Shown here in pieces: positions 4,723 to 8,841 of a stretch of DNA of 8,841 bases. The first letter of the stretch is position 1. Each line of letters starts with the position of its first letter. The notes beneath the pieces are model-generated. The model made no database searches, was not told the origin of the DNA, and saw only the letters and a list, made by a program, of their open reading frames with translations. Source of the DNA: an uncultured Fimbriimonadales bacterium (GTDB lineage Bacteria; Armatimonadota; Fimbriimonadia; Fimbriimonadales; GBS-DC); the NCBI GenBank assembly GCA_937934465.1, contig CALGZO010000041.1:1-8841 (forward strand), read 5' to 3'. The position numbers and the translations under genes are program-made.

Positions 4723-6531
4723 ATGAGTCGCCTACGCTTGATAGGACTGTTGGGGATTGTAATCGGCGGCGTCGCGTCGGCGCAGCTGCGGCAGGTGGAG
4801 TTCAAGACGGAGGTGATTCTGGAGCGCACAGCCTACGCGCGCGGCTCGACAGTGAACGGCGTTGTGGTAGCGCAGGTAGACCCGCCGTACCATGTAAACG
4901 CGAACCCCGCTTCCGAAGACTATCTTATCCCTACCGAGCTCAAAATCGAGGCAGGCAAGGGCTATAAGGTAGGCAAGATTGTGTATCCTAAGCCGAAGGA
5001 GAAGGCGTTCGCTTTTACGGAGGGCAAAGCGATTAAGATTTACGAGGGGCGTGTGCCGATACGGTTCAGCCTCACGCTAAACCAAGCCGCGCCGAAAGGC
5101 ACACTGAGCGTCAAAGCGACGCTGCGCTACCAAGCGTGCGACGACAACGCCTGCTACCCCCCACGCACGGTTGCTGTGAACCTGAGAATCCCGATAGCCG
5201 ATAAGGACGGCGCGGTGAACCCCAAATACGGGGAGGTCATAAAGGGCGGCGCGGCGGCAGACGCCGAGCCGAGCGACTCAGGCGGCTTGGTCGAGTATCG
5301 CGCCGGCGCGGGGGGGCTTCTGGGGCGACTGGAAGAGTCGTTCCGCACGGGGCAGTGGGTATGGTTCACGCTGATTTTATTCGTGGGCGGCTTGGCGTTG
5401 AACCTCACGCCGTGTGTGTTGCCGCTGATTCCGATAACGCTGGGTTTTTTTAGTATGCAGTCGCGCGGTCAGACGGGTCAGCGCGTGGGGTTGAGCGCGT
5501 TGTATGCGCTGAGTATGGCGGCGACCTACGCGGTGCTGGGCACGGCGGCGTCGCTGGCGGGCAAGGCGTTCGGCTTCCAGTTCCAGAACCCTTGGGTGTT
5601 GGGCAGCCTGATTGTGCTGATTGTGTTGTTCGCGCTTGCGCTGTTTGGGGTGTATAAGTTCCAAGTGCCGCCTGCGCTGATGCGCTATGTGGGGGCGCGT
5701 CAGGGCTGGGTCGGCGCGATACTGATGGGGTTGCTCGCGGGGGTCGCCGCTGCGCCGTGTATCGGACCTGTGATTGCTGCGCTCATCCCGATAGTGGCGG
5801 CGTTGGGGAACCCCACCGTCGGTTTCCTACTCTTTCTCGCGCTCGGACTGGGGTTGGGCGCGCCCTACTTCGTGGCGGGGCTGTTCTACGAGCGGGTGCA
5901 GCGGCGCATCCCTCGCTCAGGCGAGTGGACGATTCTGGTGGAGCGCATCTTCGGGGTGATGTTGCTTGCCGTTGCGCTCTTTTTCGCCAATAGCCTGATG
6001 ACGCCTCAGGTCTACGGTTGGGTATGGGTGGCGTTTCTGGGGCTGACCGCGCTCTACTTCCTGCTGGGCGAGCGCAAGGAGATTACGCAGCCGCGCGTGG
6101 TGCGTTTCAAGCAGCTCATCGGCGTCGTATGCGCCGCGCTGATGGTCAACAACGCGCTCTCGATGATGCGCCCGAAGGTGGAAATCGCTTGGGAGCCGTA
6201 CAGCGTCGAGCGGTTAGAACAGGCGCGCGCCGAGGGCAAGCCTGTGCTTATCGATTTCACCGCCAATTGGTGTCAGGCGTGTGGCGAGTTGAAGCATTAC
6301 ACCTTCACGGACCCTGCCGTCGTGCAAGAGTCGGAGCGGTTCGTGCGCTTGGTGTTGGACGCCACCACCGAGAGCGACCCTGCCGTGCAAGACGCGCTGA
6401 AACGCCATGAGGTGGTGGGGTTGCCGACCGTGATTTTCATCGATTCGCAGGGCAACGAGCGTCGCGCGTTGCGCCTGACCGGGTTCGAGCGCGCCGACAG
6501 GTTCCTGCAGCGCATGCGCGCGGTGAATTAG
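4723..6531 (+). CDS. dsbD: Thiol:disulfide interchange protein DsbD (protein-disulfide reductase)
   Basis: DsbD carries electrons from cytoplasmic thioredoxin across the inner membrane to reduce periplasmic thiol proteins, for example in cytochrome c maturation and disulfide isomerisation. The 602 residues hold all three modules. A signal peptide ends at ASA (18-20). The periplasmic alpha domain (about 21-160) has YQACDDNACYPP with C139 and C144. The membrane domain (about 212-480, roughly eight helices) carries the redox pair C231 (LTPCVLPLIP) and C346 (AAPCIGPV). The C-terminal thioredoxin domain (about 488-602) has ANWCQACGE (C517, C520) and the cis-proline loop VVGLPTVIF. Six redox cysteines are therefore intact; one more, C470, lies in the last helix. 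The gene is divergent from the M50 peptidase and overlaps the 3' end of the prepilin gene by four bases. No dedicated partner (DsbC, DsbG or Ccm) is in the window. Confidence 0.96.
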   Translation: MSRLRLIGLLGIVIGGVASAQLRQVEFKTEVILERTAYARGSTVNGVVVAQVDPPYHVNANPASEDYLIPTELKIEAGKGYKVGKIVYPKPKEKAFAFTEGKAIKIYEGRVPIRFSLTLNQAAPKGTLSVKATLRYQACDDNACYPPRTVAVNLRIPIADKDGAVNPKYGEVIKGGAAADAEPSDSGGLVEYRAGAGGLLGRLEESFRTGQWVWFTLILFVGGLALNLTPCVLPLIPITLGFFSMQSRGQTGQRVGLSALYALSMAATYAVLGTAASLAGKAFGFQFQNPWVLGSLIVLIVLFALALFGVYKFQVPPALMRYVGARQGWVGAILMGLLAGVAAAPCIGPVIAALIPIVAALGNPTVGFLLFLALGLGLGAPYFVAGLFYERVQRRIPRSGEWTILVERIFGVMLLAVALFFANSLMTPQVYGWVWVAFLGLTALYFLLGERKEITQPRVVRFKQLIGVVCAALMVNNALSMMRPKVEIAWEPYSVERLEQARAEGKPVLIDFTANWCQACGELKHYTFTDPAVVQESERFVRLVLDATTESDPAVQDALKRHEVVGLPTVIFIDSQGNERRALRLTGFERADRFLQRMRAVN

Positions 6532-7142
6532 CGGTAGAGTTCGGGTGTGAACTGTTCGGGGGGCGTTTCGGCGCGCAGGCGTCGCACCGCGCCGTTGAGC
6601 GTCAGCACCAGCACCCAGCCGCGCGCGCCTGTTAGGCGGTCGGTCTGCCAAGTCGGATTGAACTGCCTCGCCCAGTGCCAGTGGCATTCCGCAAGCGGGG
6701 TCAGCTCGTCCCATTTGCCTGCGCCATAGGGTGGTCCCGCTTCCCACCAACCCAGCTGTCGGGCAATCGCCCAGTTCGGTACATAGGTGTAGCTCACGCC
6801 GCTGCGCAGGTAGTAATCGCCTTCCAGCCGAAAGGCGTCGCCCAGCGTATCGCGCACCTGATGCTTCCCCTCCAACGGGTCTACAGGGCATACAAAGACG
6901 CGCGAATCGCCTACATAGCCGCGCACAGCAGACAGGTACGGCGGCAACTCTTGGTAATCGTCGCGATACATCCGCACTGCCAACCCAATCTGGCGCAGAT
7001 TCGAGGCGCACACTGTGCGTTGCGCGGCGCGCCGCGCGCTGTACAAAACAGGCGTTAAAATCGCCGCCAAAAGCGCAATCAGCGCTATCACGACCAACAA
7101 CTCAATCACAGTGAAGCCCCGAAACCGTCCCCAAGCAGGCAT
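6528..7142 (-). CDS. Type IV prepilin-like protein (DUF1559-related, reduced)
   Basis: This is a secreted pseudopilin-type protein of 204 residues. The start MPAWGRFRG gives a short basic leader with a prepilin peptidase site after G9, then FTVIELLVVIALIALLAAIL with glutamate at mature position 5 (E14). The helix continues as TPVLYSARRAAQRTVCASNLRQIGLAVRMYRDDY, the usual DUF1559 pattern. The C-terminus lacks the standard H-G-N-DGH-V motif: it ends ARGWVLVLTLNGAVRRLRAE, which looks like a worn remnant with NG in place of DG. I choose the ATG at 7142 rather than an in-frame TTG at 7166. The ATG gives a normal leader length, and a TCTAAT hexamer stands seven bases before it. Its stop overlaps the end of the convergent dsbD by four bases. 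Its role (surface pilus, secretion pseudopilin or other) cannot be told. Confidence 0.85.
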   Translation of the reverse strand: MPAWGRFRGFTVIELLVVIALIALLAAILTPVLYSARRAAQRTVCASNLRQIGLAVRMYRDDYQELPPYLSAVRGYVGDSRVFVCPVDPLEGKHQVRDTLGDAFRLEGDYYLRSGVSYTYVPNWAIARQLGWWEAGPPYGAGKWDELTPLAECHWHWARQFNPTWQTDRLTGARGWVLVLTLNGAVRRLRAETPPEQFTPELYR

Positions 7143-7155
7143 ACAATCGATTAGA
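7143..7155 (-). promoter_or_regulatory. Candidate leaderless promoter of the 7142 prepilin gene
   Basis: TCTAAT (7155-7150 on the minus strand) is followed by seven bases and ATG. No purine-rich ribosome binding site lies in between (CGATTGT). The spacing equals that at dsbD. The hexamer itself is a weaker -10 match than the others. Confidence 0.35.
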
Positions 7156-7244
7156 CGCAGGCGCAAATGCGAGGTTTCATAGGGCGATGTCCGCTTTTGG
7201 GGTGTAAATGAGTCTTATAGGGTGGAGAGTACCTTCCTTCCTTA

Positions 7245-7281
7245 AAAAAATCCCCCCTGCTTCGTGCAGGGGGGATTTTTT
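7245..7281 (-). terminator. Strong intrinsic terminator behind the barrel-protein gene
   Basis: A perfect 16-bp inverted repeat (7245-7260 and 7266-7281) has a loop of five bases. The core is GCAGGGGGG paired with CCCCCCTGC, flanked by an A-run on one side and a T-run on the other. It lies 23 bases after the stop codon of the 7305-7808 gene and is the natural end of that transcript. It is symmetrical enough to act on both strands. The 162-base gap 7143-7304 otherwise holds only the prepilin promoter. Confidence 0.93.
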
Positions 7282-7304
7282 CTGTATGTGGAAACGGGGC
7301 GGGA

Positions 7305-7808
7305 TCAGAACTGGAACTGCACGCCGACGGTGAAGCCGTTCACATCGCCGCGCTGAATCCCTGCATAGCCAAGTGTGATGGCGATGGGAGTCGTTCCGGC
7401 GCTAAGATTGTAGCCCAGCTCGATAGCGTAGGAGAACGCCGCGTCGCCGCTCTTGGGGAAGCCGACGCCCGCGCCCGCGCGGTAGAAGAACTGCTCGTTC
7501 AGGTAGCCCGTGAAGGTGAGATGGACGGGGATGTAGTAAGTGTTGCCAGCGCCCTTGTAGCCCACCGAGGCGCCGAGGTCATAGTAGTAGCCCGACTCGG
7601 TCGGCTCGCTGGTCTGGAACTTGTAGCCCAGATCGACGCTGAACCAGATATCCTCCGACGCTTGGCGCACGCTCTTCTTGCTGGGGTAGAAGATTCCTGC
7701 GTTCAGCGTGAACCCCTGCATAGCCGAGTCCTGCGCAGAGGCAGTCGTGGTCAGCGCGAGCGTTCCCATCAGCGCCGCCGCTGCTAAGCACAATAGTCCC
7801 TTGTGCAT
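7305..7808 (-). CDS. Secreted outer-membrane beta-barrel-like protein, function unknown
   Basis: The product has 167 residues. A signal peptide (MHKGLLCLAAAALMGTLALT, ending at TASA about residue 25) is followed by short alternating hydrophobic strands rich in aromatic residues and glycine: FTLNAGIFYPS, DIWFSVDLGYKF, GYYYDLGASVGYK, TYYIPVHLTFTGYL, FFYRAGAGVGF, FSYAIELGYNL, IAITLGYAG, and a last strand FTVGVQFQF. The terminal phenylalanine and the strand rhythm are typical of small outer-membrane barrels of about eight strands. I do not recognise a named family with certainty. The start is supported by AAGGAGGG (complement of 7818-7825) about ten bases upstream. The gene lies 97 bases after the DUF1559 prepilin, has its own promoter candidate and a strong terminator, and so is probably a single-gene transcript. 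Confidence 0.75.
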   Translation of the reverse strand: MHKGLLCLAAAALMGTLALTTTASAQDSAMQGFTLNAGIFYPSKKSVRQASEDIWFSVDLGYKFQTSEPTESGYYYDLGASVGYKGAGNTYYIPVHLTFTGYLNEQFFYRAGAGVGFPKSGDAAFSYAIELGYNLSAGTTPIAITLGYAGIQRGDVNGFTVGVQFQF

Positions 7809-7839
7809 CGTACAATACCCTCCTTGTAATGTGATGTGT

Positions 7840-7863
7840 GCTGTTCAGCCGTGTTCGAACAGC
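7840..7863 (-). promoter_or_regulatory. Predicted 5'-terminal hairpin of the barrel-protein mRNA
   Basis: Read on the minus strand, GCTGTTC (7863-7857) and GAACAGC (7846-7840) form a perfect 7-bp stem around a 10-base loop. The first stem base is seven bases after the -10 hexamer, the expected transcription start. The stem would therefore sit at the very 5' end of the mRNA. The loop side also contains the palindrome GTTCGAAC (7853-7860). It may stabilise the mRNA, or the DNA may be an operator. Confidence 0.5.
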
Positions 7864-7869
7864 GTTGTA

Positions 7870-7878
7870 ATTATACCC
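7870..7878 (-). promoter_or_regulatory. Promoter -10 of the barrel-protein gene
   Basis: The minus strand has GGGTATAATTAC with a consensus TATAAT (7875-7870). Transcription would begin near 7863, giving a leader of about 55 bases with a Shine-Dalgarno. No clear -35 is seen about 17 bases upstream. Confidence 0.6.
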
Positions 7879-7905
7879 AATCCTTTTTCTATGGGATGGG
7901 CTTGG

Positions 7906-8808
7906 CTACCAGCAGATGGGCGCGTTGGTCGATCCGCAGGTTCGCTCGCACACATTCACCACAGGCGTGTCGGGGATGCCGAAGTAGTCGCCAAAGCACT
8001 GCCCGTGCGGGTTGACCGTGTTGAACTCGCCCTCGTTTTTCGGAGTGCGCCCGTTCCATCCCGGCGGGTAATTGAAGAAATAGTAGGTATTCGTATTGCG
8101 CTGGGGACACACGCCTGAAAAGGTCTGTCGCCACGCAGGTGGAATCTCGCCGCCGCGCGGCACGCCCAGATGGTGCGCCCATTTGACATGTCCGTCCAGA
8201 TACGCTATGTTGCTCCCCAGATGGTGGCGGGGCCAAATATCGTACTTGAACCAATATTCGAACCAGTAGGTTCCTGCGTTGTAGTACCAGTAGCCGTCCA
8301 CTAAGGCGATGGTCTCTGCAGGGCGCGGCACAAAGGCTTCGCTAATCACCTTCCCCTCGTTGCGATAGTAAATCGTGGAAATTCTGCATGTAAAGAGACT
8401 AAAAACGCCATAGTTGGGCACGGTAGCGAAGTAGCGGAAAGTGCCTACGCTGCGGTTCGAGCTGTTGCGGAACCGTAGGCGCGCCTGCCAATCCATCCCG
8501 CCATGCTCATTCGGATAGGAAGGACAGGTCAGTATCTCCGCGCTCTTACGGTAGGGATGGAGCAGGTCAAACAGATGGACTATTAGCGTGCCCTCGCCGC
8601 TAATCCCGCGCGGATACAGGGCGTCGTAATCGTTCGTGTACATCAAGACCGACTGAATGTTCTGCCGTAGGTTGGACAGACACTGCGTCTGACGCGCTTT
8701 CTCTCTCGCCTGTGCAAACACAGGGAACAGAATCGCCGCCAAAATCGCGATAATCGCGATGACAACCAACAGCTCAATCAGGGTAAACCCACGAAATGTG
8801 GTTTTCAT
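7906..8808 (-). CDS. DUF1559-type type IV prepilin-like protein
   Basis: The product has 300 residues. The leader MKTTFRG precedes the prepilin peptidase site after G7. The mature helix FTLIELLVVIAIIAILAAIL has E5 (residue 12) and continues into FPVFAQAREKARQTQCLSNLRQNIQSVLMYTNDYD, the form seen throughout Armatimonadota. The C-terminal part has the DUF1559 signature HHLGSNIAYLDGHVKWAHH (about residues 196-214). After it comes an unusually long tail of about 85 residues with three cysteines near the end (VCERTCGSTNAPIC), possibly disulfide-bonded. The ATG has AGGAGG (complement of 8817-8822) eight bases upstream. Such genes usually occur in many copies per genome and are secreted or surface-exposed; the individual role is unknown. 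Confidence 0.93.
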   Translation of the reverse strand: MKTTFRGFTLIELLVVIAIIAILAAILFPVFAQAREKARQTQCLSNLRQNIQSVLMYTNDYDALYPRGISGEGTLIVHLFDLLHPYRKSAEILTCPSYPNEHGGMDWQARLRFRNSSNRSVGTFRYFATVPNYGVFSLFTCRISTIYYRNEGKVISEAFVPRPAETIALVDGYWYYNAGTYWFEYWFKYDIWPRHHLGSNIAYLDGHVKWAHHLGVPRGGEIPPAWRQTFSGVCPQRNTNTYYFFNYPPGWNGRTPKNEGEFNTVNPHGQCFGDYFGIPDTPVVNVCERTCGSTNAPICW

Positions 8809-8816
8809 GATGAGAC

Positions 8817-8833
8817 CTCCTAAGCGTATTATA
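8817..8833 (-). promoter_or_regulatory. Promoter -10 and Shine-Dalgarno of the DUF1559 gene
   Basis: A consensus TATAAT (8833-8828) is followed five bases later by AGGAGG (8822-8817) and then, after eight bases, the ATG at 8808. Transcription would start at or just before the Shine-Dalgarno, making a leader of only about 14-17 bases. The -35 lies beyond the window edge. Confidence 0.6.
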
Positions 8834-8841
8834 CACGATTC

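Noticed and set aside
4677..4829. 51-residue N-terminal extension of the M50 peptidase
   Set aside because: It would overlap dsbD and its promoter, and adds a basic polar segment foreign to the family. The ATG at 4676 starts just before the first membrane helix.
6214..7011. 265-residue minus-strand frame across the dsbD/prepilin junction
   Set aside because: It is out of frame with the prepilin and antisense to the DsbD thioredoxin domain, with Arg/Ala-rich composition and no motif.
7143..7166. Earlier TTG start for the prepilin-like gene
   Set aside because: It would use a rare start codon and a 17-residue leader; the ATG at 7142 gives a normal short basic leader and a well-placed -10.
7853..7860. 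GTTCGAAC as the T-arm of a tRNA gene
   Set aside because: No acceptor or anticodon stem can be built around it and no CCA end follows; it is part of the barrel-gene leader dyad.

Overview
The window most likely comes from a member of the phylum Armatimonadota (a diderm, GC-rich bacterium). The main clue is two type IV prepilin-like proteins with the DUF1559-type N-terminus (GFTLIELLVVIAIIAILAAI followed by an FPVFAQAREKAR-type helix). This layout is abundant in Armatimonadota and, with a somewhat different helix, in Planctomycetota. An outer-membrane beta-barrel-like protein agrees with a diderm cell. The assignment is by recognition only.

Layout. Positions 1-545 hold no gene. They are a dense array of 22-bp palindromes in two tandem families: about 78-86 bp units on the left, and four exact-length 65-bp units on the right that end five bases from the rplA stop codon. 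Positions 551-2572 (minus strand) are the classical secE-nusG-rplK-rplA cluster: the preprotein translocase subunit, the transcription factor NusG, and ribosomal proteins L11 and L1. The rplJ-rplL-rpoBC genes that usually follow rplA are not in the next 550 bases; the palindrome array occupies that place. Positions 2759-4676 (minus strand) carry an archaeal-type cofactor-independent phosphoglycerate mutase and, upstream of it, a small site-2-protease-like M50 membrane metallopeptidase. DsbD, a transmembrane thiol:disulfide reductant conduit, starts 46 bp away in the opposite direction (4723-6531, plus strand). It ends tail-to-tail, with a 4-base overlap, against a prepilin-like gene (6528-7142, minus strand). 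Further right are a secreted beta-barrel candidate (7305-7808) with a strong terminator behind it, and a full-length DUF1559 prepilin (7906-8808), both on the minus strand.

Functional reading. The left half is housekeeping (protein export, transcription elongation, ribosome, glycolysis). The right half concerns the cell envelope: DsbD, two pseudopilins and a barrel protein. The operon genes nusG, rplK and rplA have good Shine-Dalgarno sites, and two of those sites contain the previous gene's stop codon. In contrast, apgM, the M50 gene, dsbD and the 7142 prepilin have no good Shine-Dalgarno site and carry a -10-like hexamer only 7-9 bases before the ATG, so they look leaderless or nearly so.

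The most unusual item is the palindrome array. Its stems change sequence on both arms together while keeping a GACA, four-base loop, TGTC core. Two of the palindromes are reciprocal arm-swap chimeras of the two families.
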